Below, one piece after another: positions 8,663-17,126 of a stretch of DNA of 64,000 nt; within the stretch, counting starts at the first letter, position 1; the number at the start of each line of letters is the position of its first letter. This DNA comes from Faecalibacterium hattorii (GTDB lineage Bacteria > Bacillota > Clostridia > Oscillospirales > Ruminococcaceae). The notes below the pieces were generated by a model. The model was not told the DNA's origin. It did not search any database and saw only the letters and a program-made list of their open reading frames with translations. The position numbers and the translations under genes are program-made. The stretch is from NCBI RefSeq assembly GCF_003287455.1, contig NZ_PRLC01000008.1, forward strand, positions 1 to 64,000, read 5' to 3'.

Positions 8663-9256
8663 TTACAGGGTCTGCTTTGCTTCCTGCTTCATCTTGCGGC
8701 TGCCCAGATGGACCAGCGGCAGCTTGCCCTCCTTGCAGATGGGGCACTCTTCGGGGGCGTAGTTGGGCAGGTCCAGCTTGAGGGCGCTGGCCACGATGGG
8801 GATGGGCGACGGAGCTTCGGGCTTGGTGCGATCCACCACGCAGGTGATGCCCACGCAGATGCCGCCGTTCTCCTCGATGACGCGCTTGGTCTCCAGAGAG
8901 GAGATGCCGGTGGTCACCACGTCCTCCGCGATGAGGCACTTCTCACCCGGATGGATGGCGAAACGCTTCAGGGTCATCACGTTATCGACGCGCTCGGTGA
9001 AGATGGCACGCTTGCCGGTCTGGCGGGCCAGCTCATAGGCGTAGACGATGCCGCCCATGGCCGGGCCGACGATGACGTCCACATCCATCTTTTTGACCTG
9101 ATCGGCCACAGCCTTCATGACCTCGGCGCAGCGGTCGGGGTACTGCTGCAAATAAGCCATCTGGCAGTAGGCGCTGGAATGGCGGCCGGAGGAGAGCAGG
9201 AAATGGCCCTCCAGAAATGCGTCACAGCTCTTCAGAATTTCAAGTGCTTCACTCAT
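8663..9256 (-). CDS. pyrE: Orotate phosphoribosyltransferase
   Basis: Transfers orotate onto PRPP to give orotidine 5'-phosphate. It has 197 aa. The PRPP-binding motif is CLIAEDVVTTGISSLE, with an upstream VIVGPAMGGIVYAYE loop. The C-terminal ~35 residues carry an extra CPICKEGKLPLV segment whose CxxC pair is not part of the core fold, probably a lineage-specific tail. The start at 9256 is supported by GGAGAAG. A promoter lies 56 bp upstream, so pyrE probably begins a second pyrimidine transcript with carA and carB. Confidence 0.94.
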   Translation of the reverse strand: MSEALEILKSCDAFLEGHFLLSSGRHSSAYCQMAYLQQYPDRCAEVMKAVADQVKKMDVDVIVGPAMGGIVYAYELARQTGKRAIFTERVDNVMTLKRFAIHPGEKCLIAEDVVTTGISSLETKRVIEENGGICVGITCVVDRTKPEAPSPIPIVASALKLDLPNYAPEECPICKEGKLPLVHLGSRKMKQEAKQTL

Positions 9257-9311
9257 TGTACTTCTCCCTCTCTTTTCAACAGTTCGTGTTTTTTCGTACT
9301 TATCACGCAGT

Positions 9312-9340
9312 ATTGTACCACGCTTTTTATGGAAACGCAA
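9312..9340 (-). promoter_or_regulatory. Internal promoter for pyrE-carA-carB
   Basis: On the minus strand TTGCGT (9335-9340) and TACAAT (9312-9317) are spaced 17 bp, with TGG before the -10. It lies in the 146-bp AT-rich gap between pyrD and pyrE. No terminator hairpin or PyrR-type leader was seen downstream of it. Confidence 0.6.
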
Positions 9341-9402
9341 ATTTATTCATTCAATTTTATTATTTCGTGAATATTTGCATTTTTATGCGTTTATTTATTG
9401 CT

Positions 9403-10329
9403 TTATTCGGCGTTCCGGGCACAGCCGCGGATCTCGTCCAGCGTCTTGACGCCGTTTTTGTCCATCCATGCGGCCATCTCGTCGGCGATGGTCTCCATGG
9501 CGCGGGGGTTCGCGAAGTTGGCCGCGCCCACCTGCACGGCGGTGGCACCCGCCATGATGAACTCCAGTGCGTCGCGGCCGGTGGCGATGCCGCCCAGACC
9601 CACCACCGGGATGTTCACCGCGCCCACTGCCTGCCAGACCATCCGCAGCGCGATGGGCCGCACCGCCGGGCCGGACAAGCCCGCGAAGATATTGTTGAAG
9701 ACCGGCTTGCGCTTTTCCAGATCAATGGCACAGGCTTGGAAGGTGTTGGTCAGGCTGATGGCGTCCGCACCGGCAGCTTCTACCGCCTTGCACATCTCCG
9801 GGATGTTCTCGGCTTGGGGGCTGAGCTTGACCATCAGCGGCTTTTTGCAAGCGTCGCGGACCATCCGGACCACTTCGCCCGCCGCCTCGGCCTTGACGCC
9901 GTAGGCCATGCCGCCCACCTTGACGTTCGGGCAGGAGATGTTCAGCTCCACGATGTCCACGGCGCTCTCGCTCAGCAGGGCGGCACCCTCGACATACTCT
10001 TCCTCGCTGTGGCCGCCGAGGTTGGCGATGGCCACCGTGCCGTATTTCTGCTTGAGTTCCAACATCTCGTTCAGCTCCACGTCAATGAAGTGCCGGACGC
10101 CGGGGTTCTGCAAGCCAATGCTGTTGATCAGGCCGGAGGGCGTCTCCCACAGGCGCTCACCCTTGTTGCCGTACTGGCCGTGCAGGGTCAGGCCCTTGCC
10201 GGAGATGCCGCCGATCTTGGAAAAATCGGCCAGCTCCTCGTACTCGACGCCGTAGCCCACGGTGCCGGACGCGCCGATGACGGGGCTGTTCATCACAAAG
10301 CCCAACAGGTTCGTTTTCAGGTCTGCCAT
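9403..10329 (-). CDS. pyrD: Dihydroorotate dehydrogenase B, catalytic subunit
   Basis: The FMN-containing catalytic subunit (308 aa) of the NAD-dependent class 1B enzyme oxidises dihydroorotate to orotate in the cytoplasm. Features seen are the N-terminal NSPVIGASGTVGYG, the active-site Cys loop in NISCPNVKVGG, and the FMN-binding GLGGIATGRDALEF near the C-terminus. The TGA of pyrK and the ATG of pyrD share one base (TGATG), so the two subunits are translationally coupled. This suits an anaerobe because class 1B uses NAD rather than quinone. Confidence 0.96.
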   Translation of the reverse strand: MADLKTNLLGFVMNSPVIGASGTVGYGVEYEELADFSKIGGISGKGLTLHGQYGNKGERLWETPSGLINSIGLQNPGVRHFIDVELNEMLELKQKYGTVAIANLGGHSEEEYVEGAALLSESAVDIVELNISCPNVKVGGMAYGVKAEAAGEVVRMVRDACKKPLMVKLSPQAENIPEMCKAVEAAGADAISLTNTFQACAIDLEKRKPVFNNIFAGLSGPAVRPIALRMVWQAVGAVNIPVVGLGGIATGRDALEFIMAGATAVQVGAANFANPRAMETIADEMAAWMDKNGVKTLDEIRGCARNAE

Positions 10330-11102
10330 CAGAAGAACACCTCCGTTGCATCAAAGACCGGGCCATTCTTGCACACGCTCTTGCCCTCGCCGCCCTTGGT
10401 CTCGCAGGTGCAGCCGAGGCACGCGCCGATGCCGCACGCCATCTTCTTTTCGAGACTGACGAAGCAGGGGGTGCCCCTCTCGGCGCAGAGGCGGGCGGCG
10501 TTCTTCATCATGACGGTGGGGCCGCAGATGAGGACCGCGTCGTAATCCGCCGGGTCATAGAGCTGGGTCACGAAGCCGTGGAAGCCCACTGCACCCGTGT
10601 CGGTGGAGACTTTGACAAGGTTCGCGATGGAGCGGTACTCCTCCATGCAGTAGGGCGCATCCCGGAAGCCGAAGAAGACGTCGGGTTTGACGCCCGCTGC
10701 CGCCAGCTCGCGGGTGACCTGATACATCGGCGCGGTGCCGATGCCGCCGCCCACGACGGCGATCTTCCGGTACTGCTTCACCAGCGCCGGGATGTCAAAG
10801 CCGTTGCCCATGGGGCCGGTCAGCTGGAAGCTGTCGCCCTTTTTCAATTGGGCGATCTTCTGGGTACCCTCGCCGATGACCTGATACAGGAACTCGATGG
10901 TCTGGGTCTTCGGCTCCCACTTATGGACACTGATGGGCCGGGAGAGGAAGGGTGCTTCGTCGGCTCCCCACGCCCGCAGGGTAAAGAACTGGCCCGCATG
11001 GGGCAGATGCTCGCGGTCCGGCCAGAGGGCGCGGAGCAGACGGATGTCCCCCGCCACGACCTCGTGGCTCAGGACGGTGGCCTCACAGCAGGCTGCACGC
11101 AT
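10329..11102 (-). CDS. pyrK: Dihydroorotate dehydrogenase B, electron transfer subunit
   Basis: The FAD and [2Fe-2S] subunit (257 aa) passes electrons from PyrD to NAD+. It shows a ferredoxin-reductase-like FAD domain (FLSRPISVH), an NAD-binding motif (VVGGGIGTAPMYQ), and a C-terminal Fe-S cluster motif (CGIGACLGCTCETK with a further Cys in SVCKNGP). The ATG at 11102 was chosen over an in-frame TTG two codons upstream because AAGGAGG is 9 bp from the ATG. It overlaps the 3' end of pyrF by 20 bp. Confidence 0.95.
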   Translation of the reverse strand: MRAACCEATVLSHEVVAGDIRLLRALWPDREHLPHAGQFFTLRAWGADEAPFLSRPISVHKWEPKTQTIEFLYQVIGEGTQKIAQLKKGDSFQLTGPMGNGFDIPALVKQYRKIAVVGGGIGTAPMYQVTRELAAAGVKPDVFFGFRDAPYCMEEYRSIANLVKVSTDTGAVGFHGFVTQLYDPADYDAVLICGPTVMMKNAARLCAERGTPCFVSLEKKMACGIGACLGCTCETKGGEGKSVCKNGPVFDATEVFF

Positions 11103-11949
11103 GGGCAATGGCCTCCTTCATGTTCACGCACTCGTTGTAAGCGGCCTCGTCGAAGGCGACGCCGGGCTGCTTCTTGTAAGCCAGCAGGATGCCGCGGCTG
11201 GAGTTGACCACGCCGCCGTTGCCGCGGGTCAGGTACTGGGCGATATCCTCGGCCTTGCCGCCCTGTGCGCCGTAGCCGGGGATCAGGAAGAAGCTGTCCT
11301 GATACTTGGCGCGGATCTCGGTGGCCTCCTCGATGTGGGTGCCGCCGATGACCAGACCGATGGAGGAGTAGCCGTGCTCGCCCATGTAGTCCTTGCCGAG
11401 GGCATTCAGCTTGTCGCCCACCAGATCGTAGACGTGGCGGCCGTCGGCCAGCTTCTCGTACTCAAAGTCCTTGGCACCGCCGTTGGAGGTGCGGCAGAGG
11501 ACGAACATGCCCTTGCCCTGCTTCTCGGCGTAGGGCAGGTAGGGGCTGATGGAGTCGAGGCCCATGTAGGGAGCCAGCGTGACGAAATCGGCCTCAAAGT
11601 CGCCGGTGAAGTGACCCATAGCGTACATCTCGGCCGTCTTGGCGATGTCGCCGCGCTTGATGTCGGCGATGACGGGCACGCCAGCCTCGCGGACAGCCTT
11701 CAGGGTGTCGGCGTAAGCCTTCAGGCCCTCCAGACCCAGCGACTCATAGTAAGCGATCTGGACCTTGTAGCAGCCCGCAACGGCCTTGGTGGCGTCGATG
11801 AGCTTCTTGTTGAAGCGGACGATGTTCTCGCCCTTGGACAGGGTGCTGTCCACAAAATCCGCAGGCAGGTAGCCGAAATCGGTGTCCAGACCCACGCAGA
11901 CCGGGCCGCGGGCCTCGACTGCTTCGTACAGTTTATCCATGTTCGTCAT
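11083..11949 (-). CDS. pyrF: Orotidine 5'-phosphate decarboxylase (type 2)
   Basis: Decarboxylates OMP to UMP, the last step of de novo UMP synthesis. It has 288 aa, longer than E. coli PyrF and fitting the type 2 (mycobacterial-like) subfamily. The catalytic DIKRGDI motif is present, together with CVGLDTDFGYLP at the N-terminus and FFLIPGYGAQGG near the phosphate-binding site. The start at 11949 follows GGAGG. A dispersed palindromic repeat (12001-12100) separates it from pyrC in the same operon. Confidence 0.95.
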   Translation of the reverse strand: MTNMDKLYEAVEARGPVCVGLDTDFGYLPADFVDSTLSKGENIVRFNKKLIDATKAVAGCYKVQIAYYESLGLEGLKAYADTLKAVREAGVPVIADIKRGDIAKTAEMYAMGHFTGDFEADFVTLAPYMGLDSISPYLPYAEKQGKGMFVLCRTSNGGAKDFEYEKLADGRHVYDLVGDKLNALGKDYMGEHGYSSIGLVIGGTHIEEATEIRAKYQDSFFLIPGYGAQGGKAEDIAQYLTRGNGGVVNSSRGILLAYKKQPGVAFDEAAYNECVNMKEAIAHACSLL

Positions 11950-12000
11950 TTTTGGTTCCTCCGTTGCTTTCTGATTTCTTTCGGTTTTCTCTATCGAATA

Positions 12001-12100
12001 CTCCCCCAGCCGCCTTGGGCGGCAGCCCCCTCGGTGAGGGGGCCTTTTGCCTCCCTCCGAGAGGGAGGTGGCATCGCGCAAGCGACGCCGGAGGGAGTCA
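12001..12100. repeat. Dispersed palindromic intergenic repeat, copy 2
   Basis: Another copy of the ~100-bp nested-palindrome element, here inside the pyrimidine operon between pyrC and pyrF. Its outer end overlaps the last bases of pyrC, so the TGA stop of pyrC lies within the repeat. Confidence 0.8.
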
Positions 12101-13285
12101 GTCTGCTTGGTACGTCAGCTCGCCGCCCTTGATGGTCGCGCACACCTTGCCGTACAACTGCACACCGTCGTAGGGGCAGTTGTGGGATTTGGAGTGGAGC
12201 TTCTCCTTCTCCACGGTGTAGGGGGTGTCCAGATCGACCAGCACGAAGTCGGCGTCGCAGCCCGGCTCCAGTCGGCCCTTGGCCAGACCCAAGATCTCCG
12301 CCGGGCGGGTGCTCATCAGGTGGACCAGCAGCTCCAGCGGCAGACCCTCCTCCTTGCAGAGCTTGGTGTAGCAGACGCCGAAGGCCGTTTCGCTGCCCAC
12401 CATGCCGGCCATGCCCTTGAGCTTGTCCTCCTCAGAGTGGGGGGCGTGGTCGGTGGCGATGGCGTCCACCACGCCGGTGCGGATGCCGTCGATGAGGGCG
12501 CTCACATCGTCCGCCGTGCGGATGGGCGGGTTGACGCGGTAATCGCAGGTGTCGTTCGTGAACCACAGGTGGTGGGGCGTCACCTCGCAGGTGACGGGGG
12601 CCCCCCGCAGCTTTGCCATCTGGATGGCGTCCAGCGCGCCGCGGGTGGACACATGGCACATGTGGAGCTTGGTCTGGTAGTACTCGCTCAGCCAGCAGTT
12701 GCGGACCGTTTCGATGTCCTCGGCCAGCCGGTAGTCCCACGGGCTGATCTCCATATCCTCGGCGTGGCTCATCACGGTGATGTCCCGCTGGGTGCAGATG
12801 GCGAAGGCCCGCGCCATGGTGGCATTGTCCTGCACGCCGTGGCCGTCCTCGGTGATGAACTTGACCGTGGCGGGCAGGGTCTTGAGGTGATCCAGCGTCT
12901 TGCCGTCGAAGTTCTCGGTGATGGAAACCGTCTGGTTCACGTCGCACAGGCCGATCTCCGCCGCCTTCTGCTCCACCATGGCCGCCTGTGCCGCCGAGGA
13001 GCAGACGGGCTTGGTGTTGGGCATCAGGTTGACGAAGGTGTAGCCGCCCGCCGCTGCGGCGCGGCTGCCCGTCTCGATGTCTTCCTTATATTCGAACCCC
13101 GGCGTGCGCCAGTGGCAGTGCAGATCGACGAAGGCGGGCAGAATGGTCAGCCCCCCGGCGTCGAGCACGACTTCGTTTTCCCCGGCCAGAGCCTCCAAGC
13201 CCTGACCGACGGCCGCGATCTTTCCGTCCCGGACATAGACCTCAACGGCCCGGCCCTCTGCGTTGACAGCGTTTACAAGCAGCAT
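12098..13285 (-). CDS. pyrC: Dihydroorotase
   Basis: A zinc amidohydrolase (395 aa) that cyclises carbamoyl aspartate to dihydroorotate. Metal-binding motifs are HCHWRTPG (HxH, residues about 58-65) and the later ATDHAPHSEEDK (Asp). The Bacillus-type class I length and the final VEKEKLHSKSHNCPYDG segment fit. The start at 13285 is preceded by GGGAGG. It is the first structural gene after a leader peptide and terminator. The pyrBI aspartate carbamoyltransferase genes are not in the window. Confidence 0.95.
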   Translation of the reverse strand: MLLVNAVNAEGRAVEVYVRDGKIAAVGQGLEALAGENEVVLDAGGLTILPAFVDLHCHWRTPGFEYKEDIETGSRAAAAGGYTFVNLMPNTKPVCSSAAQAAMVEQKAAEIGLCDVNQTVSITENFDGKTLDHLKTLPATVKFITEDGHGVQDNATMARAFAICTQRDITVMSHAEDMEISPWDYRLAEDIETVRNCWLSEYYQTKLHMCHVSTRGALDAIQMAKLRGAPVTCEVTPHHLWFTNDTCDYRVNPPIRTADDVSALIDGIRTGVVDAIATDHAPHSEEDKLKGMAGMVGSETAFGVCYTKLCKEEGLPLELLVHLMSTRPAEILGLAKGRLEPGCDADFVLVDLDTPYTVEKEKLHSKSHNCPYDGVQLYGKVCATIKGGELTYQAD

Positions 13286-13325
13286 GGTAAAACCCTCCCT
13301 GTGTTTGGTGTGCGCTCCAATGGGC

Positions 13326-13359
13326 AAAAAAAAGAACTTTTCCTCAAAGGGAAAAGTTC
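13326..13359 (-). terminator. Intrinsic terminator in the pyrC leader (probable attenuator)
   Basis: A perfect 10-bp stem (GAACTTTTCC with GGAAAAGTTC, loop of 6) is followed by eight T residues on the minus strand. It lies between the promoter and pyrC. Its 5' arm begins inside the TGA stop codon of the 28-codon leader ORF. Confidence 0.85.
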
Positions 13360-13444
13360 AGACCACGAAAAAAGGAAACACCGAACCCACCGCAAAAACG
13401 GCTGCAAACTGCTTTTTCAGATTTGCGTACATTTTGGGCAGCAT
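13358..13444 (-). CDS. Putative leader peptide of the pyrC operon
   Basis: A 28-codon ORF with a good ribosome binding site (AAGGAG, about 10 bp upstream of ATG). The peptide starts MLPKMYANLKK and ends VGSVFPFFVV. The stop TGA (13358-13360) overlaps the first bases of the terminator stem. The second half of the coding sequence is U-rich in RNA (several runs of 4-6 U), where polymerase would pause at low UTP. This is the layout of the enterobacterial pyrBI attenuator: a ribosome closely following a paused polymerase would cover the 5' arm of the hairpin and allow read-through. The function is inferred from architecture only. Confidence 0.7.
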   Translation of the reverse strand: MLPKMYANLKKQFAAVFAVGSVFPFFVV

Positions 13445-13483
13445 TCCGGCGTCTCCTTTTTTCGTGTGTTTTATTTTCATTAT

Positions 13484-13513
13484 ATTTTATCATAGAAACG
13501 CGAAATGTGTCAA
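13484..13513 (-). promoter_or_regulatory. Promoter of the pyrC operon
   Basis: On the minus strand TTGACA (13508-13513) and TAAAAT (13484-13489) are spaced 18 bp. The predicted start lies about 30 bp before the leader-peptide ATG. Confidence 0.75.
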
Positions 13514-13732
13514 TGCTTCCGGGCTTTTTTCTTTGTAAAAAGGTTTCGCTCCGAACTCGGCAAATTTTAGCTACTCTACCGAAAAATCAAAATCCCTCTG
13601 GGCAGGCGGAATTTTGGAGCGCAATTCCTAGCAAAACGCTGTACATTAAAGTTTGGATGTGTTATCATAATACCCAGAAGAGAGTACCGCCGCAAGAGGG
13701 GCGGGGTTTTGGAAAAAGGGAGGTTTCCCCAT

Positions 13733-14407
13733 ATGGGTTTATTGGAGGATGCACGGAACATCCAGCGCAAGGACCCCGCCGCACGCAGCGTGCTGGAGGT
13801 CGTTCTGCTGTACCCCGGCTTTCACATCTTGGTCTACCACCGCATCGCGCACTGGCTGTATGAACACGATCACTTTTTCTTGGCCCGCTGGGTCAGCCAG
13901 CACGGCCGTCATAAGACCGGCATCGAGATCCACCCCGGCGCAAAGATCGGCAAGTGCCTGTTCATCGATCACGGCATGGGCATCGTCTTCGGCGAGACCA
14001 CCGAGATCGGCGACAACTGCACCATCTATCACGGCGTCACGCTGGGCGGCACCGGCAAGGACACCGGCAAGCGCCACCCCACCTTGGGCAACAACGTCCT
14101 GATCGGTGCGGGCACCAAGGTGCTGGGCCCGGTCTACATCGGCGACAACGCCCGCATCGGCGCGGGCAGCGTGGTGCTGAAGAACCTGCCCGCCAACTGC
14201 ACCGCCGTCGGCGTGCCCGCCGAGGTCGTGCGGATCAACAACAAAGCGGTCAACCCCGCCGACGACCTTGACCAGCAGGACCTGCCCGATGTGGTCGCCC
14301 AGCGCATCACCGATCTCGACCGCCGCATCAGCGCCCTCGAACATTCCGAGCAGGGCGATGTGCCGCCCTCGATCCACGAAATTCAGAAGCGAAACCAAAA
14401 ATCATAA
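13733..14407 (+). CDS. cysE: Serine O-acetyltransferase
   Basis: Acetylates serine to O-acetylserine, the first step of cysteine synthesis. The protein is 224 aa. The short N-terminal helical domain ([18 protein letters not shown]) is followed by left-handed beta-helix hexapeptide repeats, with the catalytic segment [17 protein letters not shown] and the acetyl-CoA loop [16 protein letters not shown]. The start at 13733 was chosen because AAGGGAGG lies upstream. The C-terminal ~45 residues after the hexapeptides are polar and probably helical. It is monocistronic, ending at a large palindromic repeat. Confidence 0.94.
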   Translation: MGLLEDARNIQRKDPAARSVLEVVLLYPGFHILVYHRIAHWLYEHDHFFLARWVSQHGRHKTGIEIHPGAKIGKCLFIDHGMGIVFGETTEIGDNCTIYHGVTLGGTGKDTGKRHPTLGNNVLIGAGTKVLGPVYIGDNARIGAGSVVLKNLPANCTAVGVPAEVVRINNKAVNPADDLDQQDLPDVVAQRITDLDRRISALEHSEQGDVPPSIHEIQKRNQKS

Positions 14408-14419
14408 GTTGCAAAACAA

Positions 14420-14577
14420 AAGAGGCTGTTGCACAACTCCTTCCGTCATCGCTGACGCGATGCCACCTCCCTCAATGAGGGAGGCTTTCACAGCTTACCG
14501 TTACGCCAAGGCTCCCTCCGAGAGGGAGCTGGCACGGCGAAGCCGTGACGGAGGGAGTTCGTTGCAACAGCCTCTTC
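14420..14577. repeat. Dispersed palindromic repeat with terminator-like ends, copy 3
   Basis: The core is the usual CTCCCTC/GAGGGAG nested palindrome. Outside it is a further inverted repeat, AGAGGCTGTTGCA with TGCAACAGCCTCT. The whole ~158 bp can fold into one long hairpin. It lies between convergent genes (cysE and DUF3842) and probably terminates both. Copy 8 near 55.1 kb is almost identical in the core. Confidence 0.8.
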
Positions 14578-14582
14578 GATTT

Positions 14583-15008
14583 TTAGCAGGTTTTTCCTTC
14601 GCACAGGGCTTTGACTTTCTGTGCGGCGGCGCTCACGAGCTGGCTGACGGGCTGTTCGGGCACGCCGACCACATAGTTTTCGCAGTGGTTGATGGGCACG
14701 AGCACCCGCTTGGCACCGCTCTGGCAGACGGCGGCGGCCATCGCCGGGGTGATCTCGCCCAGCAGGGCGTCCGCGATGACGATGCCGATAGGCCCCACGA
14801 TGACGTCCGCATGGCGGCAGTTGACGACCACGGCGTTCTCGCCGGTGGCCGCGCGGGCCGCGCCCGCCTTGAGCATCGCGTTGGCAGCCAAGCTGTTGGT
14901 GCCAACGGCGGTCAGCTCCGCCTCCGGGCAGGCCGCCGCGATGGCCGCCACCAGCTGGCGGCCCAGTCCCCCGCCCTGCCCGTCAATGACCAGAACGTTT
15001 GCCGCCAT
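14583..15008 (-). CDS. DUF3842 family protein
   Basis: A 141-aa protein matching the DUF3842 family of Clostridia by its start (NVLVIDGQGGGLGRQLV) and by the central segment CRHADVIVGPIGIVIADALLGE. The N-terminal GQGGGLG looks like a nucleotide-binding glycine loop. The function is unknown. Its ATG overlaps the TGA of the dipeptidase gene by one base, so it is co-translated with that peptidase. Confidence 0.8.
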   Translation of the reverse strand: MAANVLVIDGQGGGLGRQLVAAIAAACPEAELTAVGTNSLAANAMLKAGAARAATGENAVVVNCRHADVIVGPIGIVIADALLGEITPAMAAAVCQSGAKRVLVPINHCENYVVGVPEQPVSQLVSAAAQKVKALCEGKTC

Positions 15009-16396
15009 CAGAAGTCGATCTCCTCAAGACGCAGCAGCGCGAGGATGTAGATCTTCATGGCCTCCAAGAGCTTGTCGATGGGGGCAGACTCGTTGGCACC
15101 GTGCATCGGGCCGCCGAAGGAGGGCAGCTGGACGTCGTTGTGCTCCGGGCCGAAGCTGACGGCATAGGGGAAGTGGCGGGCGTAGGTACCGCCGCCCATG
15201 GTGAACGGGGTGGCGTTCTCGCCGGTGACCTCGTTGTAGGTGTCGATGCAGGCCTTGATGGCGGGGGTGTCGGCCTCAATGTAGAAGGGCTTGGCGCTCT
15301 CGACATTCTCCAGCGATGCACCGGAGCCGATGGCGGCGCGGATCTGCTCGGCCATCTTGTCGCCGGTGGTGCAGGTGGGGTAACGGCTGTCCATGGTCTG
15401 CACCATCTTGCCGTCCTGCATGTAGATGCGGCCGCCGATGACGGTCAGTGGGCCGAAGGGGCCGTCGGCACAGGCCACGCCGATGCCCTCACCGGCGGTG
15501 GAGGCGTGCAGCTTTTTCAGCGCTTCCAGATAGGCGCGCTCGGCGTCGTTGCACAGGCCGTTGTCCAGCAGGTAGTTCACCACCAGACCGATGGCGTTGA
15601 CGGTACCCTGCGGAGATGCCGCATGGCCGGACTTGCCCCAGCCGCGGATGCGCACGCCGGTGCCCTCCGGCTCCAGCGTGATGTTGGGGGCATTCTTCAG
15701 CTTGGTGATGTCGGTCTCGACCAGTGCGCTGGCGCGGTCGGGCACGGCATTGTTGGCCACGCCGCCCACGAACTCCTTGATGACGCCGTTGCAGACCGGG
15801 CTGACCAGCTCGGCACCGAAGTGGCCCTTCTCACCGTTGCAGACCGGGAACTCGGCGTCCGGGGTAAAGCAGAAGGCCGGGGCCGGGTAATTCTTCAGGT
15901 AGTACTCCACATCCTGCATGGAGGTCTCCTCGTTGTCGCCCACGAGGGCGCGGATGGGATAGCGCAGCGGATAGCCCTGCTCCTTGAGGAACTTCAGGGC
16001 ATAGAGGATGGTGATCATCGGGCCCTTATCGTCGGCCACGCCGCGGCCGATGAGCCAGCCGTCCCGGACCTCCATCTTGAACGGGTCGCCCGTCCAGCCG
16101 TTGCCTTCGGGCACCACATCCACATGGCAGATCGTTGCCAGATACTTCTCGGCATCCGCGCCGGGCAGCTCCGCATAGCCGATGTGATTTTCGCAGTTGC
16201 GGGTGGCAAAGCCCATCCCTGCCGCCAGCTCCAGCGTCTTGTCCAGCGCAGCGCGTGCGCCCAGACCATAGGGGGCACCCTCGGCAGGGGCACTCTCGAC
16301 ACTGTTGATGGAAACGAGCGTCTCAATATCCTTGAGCCACCGGTCCTTGTTCGCCGCAATGAATGCGTCGATCTTCTGGTTCAAAGCCTGATCCAT
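15008..16396 (-). CDS. M20 family dipeptidase (PepV/Sapep type)
   Basis: A cytoplasmic metallodipeptidase of 462 aa, the length of PepV and Sapep. Metal ligands are seen in ATICHVDVVPEG (His, Asp) and GVADDKGPM (Asp). The catalytic and metal Glu pair is in ALVGDNEETS. It would cleave short peptides taken up as nitrogen source. GAAAGGA precedes the start. It forms an operon with DUF3842. A structured intergenic element lies upstream at 16491-16612. Confidence 0.92.
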   Translation of the reverse strand: MDQALNQKIDAFIAANKDRWLKDIETLVSINSVESAPAEGAPYGLGARAALDKTLELAAGMGFATRNCENHIGYAELPGADAEKYLATICHVDVVPEGNGWTGDPFKMEVRDGWLIGRGVADDKGPMITILYALKFLKEQGYPLRYPIRALVGDNEETSMQDVEYYLKNYPAPAFCFTPDAEFPVCNGEKGHFGAELVSPVCNGVIKEFVGGVANNAVPDRASALVETDITKLKNAPNITLEPEGTGVRIRGWGKSGHAASPQGTVNAIGLVVNYLLDNGLCNDAERAYLEALKKLHASTAGEGIGVACADGPFGPLTVIGGRIYMQDGKMVQTMDSRYPTCTTGDKMAEQIRAAIGSGASLENVESAKPFYIEADTPAIKACIDTYNEVTGENATPFTMGGGTYARHFPYAVSFGPEHNDVQLPSFGGPMHGANESAPIDKLLEAMKIYILALLRLEEIDF

Positions 16397-16490
16397 GGTT
16401 GGTTCGTCCTTTCTTTGTCGTAACAGACACTTCGTCGTCTATTCTAACACACTTCCCTAGAGATTGCCAGTGGTAACGAACAGTTCCCCC

Positions 16491-16612
16491 GGCCGCACGA
16501 GGGGAGTTTCTCCAGCAAGTGTCCGACGGGTGGGACCCTGTTGCCGAAGGCAATAGGGCGGGGTATGGAATCCCCGACTCACTTGCGGGAGAAAGCTCCC
16601 GGAGATGCGGCC
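16491..16612. other. Multibranched inverted-repeat element, candidate structured RNA
   Basis: About 120 bp between the COG2426 gene and the dipeptidase gene. It is closed by GGCCGCA/TGCGGCC, then a ~19-bp stem (GGGAGTTTCTCC and GCAAGTG with their complements, one bulged G). Inside are two hairpins, CCCTGTTGCC-GAA-GGCAATAGGG and GGGG-loop-CCCC. No T tract follows on either strand, so it is not a simple terminator. No known riboswitch class was recognised. Confidence 0.6.
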
Positions 16613-16616
16613 ACTC

Positions 16617-17102
16617 TCAGCCTACTGCAAACAAGCCGCTTGCCGCGCCCAGAACCCCCATGCTGGCCAGCCCCATGATGATGCCGGCCAGCAGCACACC
16701 GCCCATGCAGGCAATGAGGACGTCCTTGAACTTCATGTCGAGAATGGACGCCGCCAGTGTGCCGGTCCATGCGCCGGTGCCGGGCAGCGGGATGCCCACA
16801 AAGAGCAGCAGAGCCGCGGTCAGGCCCTTGCCCGCCTTTTCCTCCAGCTTGCGGCCGCCCTTTTCGCCCTTGACGATGAAGAACTTGCAGACCGGCCCGA
16901 TGACCGGCTTGTGGTAGCCCCAGATGAGGAACCGCCGGGCAAACAAATAGATGAAGGGCACCGGCAGCATATTGCCCAGCACGCAGATGATATAGGTGGG
17001 CAGCACCGGCAGCCCCAGACTCAGACCGATGGGGATGGCACCGCGCAGCTCCACCACGGGCACCATGGAGACGAAAAAGACGATCAGATAGTTTTTCAGC
17101 AT
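16617..17102 (-). CDS. COG2426 small multidrug-export-like membrane protein
   Basis: A 161-aa hydrophobic protein of the family annotated as putative small multidrug export protein. The characteristic N-terminal VVELRGAIPIGLSLGLPV and the central GIPLPGTGAWTG motif are present. About four to five transmembrane helices are predicted by eye. AAGGAG precedes the ATG. The transport claim in the family name is weakly supported; only membership is clear. It probably follows the exonuclease III gene in the same transcript (24 bp gap). Confidence 0.85.
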   Translation of the reverse strand: MLKNYLIVFFVSMVPVVELRGAIPIGLSLGLPVLPTYIICVLGNMLPVPFIYLFARRFLIWGYHKPVIGPVCKFFIVKGEKGGRKLEEKAGKGLTAALLLFVGIPLPGTGAWTGTLAASILDMKFKDVLIACMGGVLLAGIIMGLASMGVLGAASGLFAVG

Positions 17103-17126
17103 GAAAAGCTCCTTTATAAACAGGTG

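Noticed and set aside
13286-13480. A PyrR-binding attenuator in the pyrC leader
   Set aside because: The conserved PyrR loop and the mutually exclusive antiterminator stem were not found; only a terminator with a leader ORF is visible.
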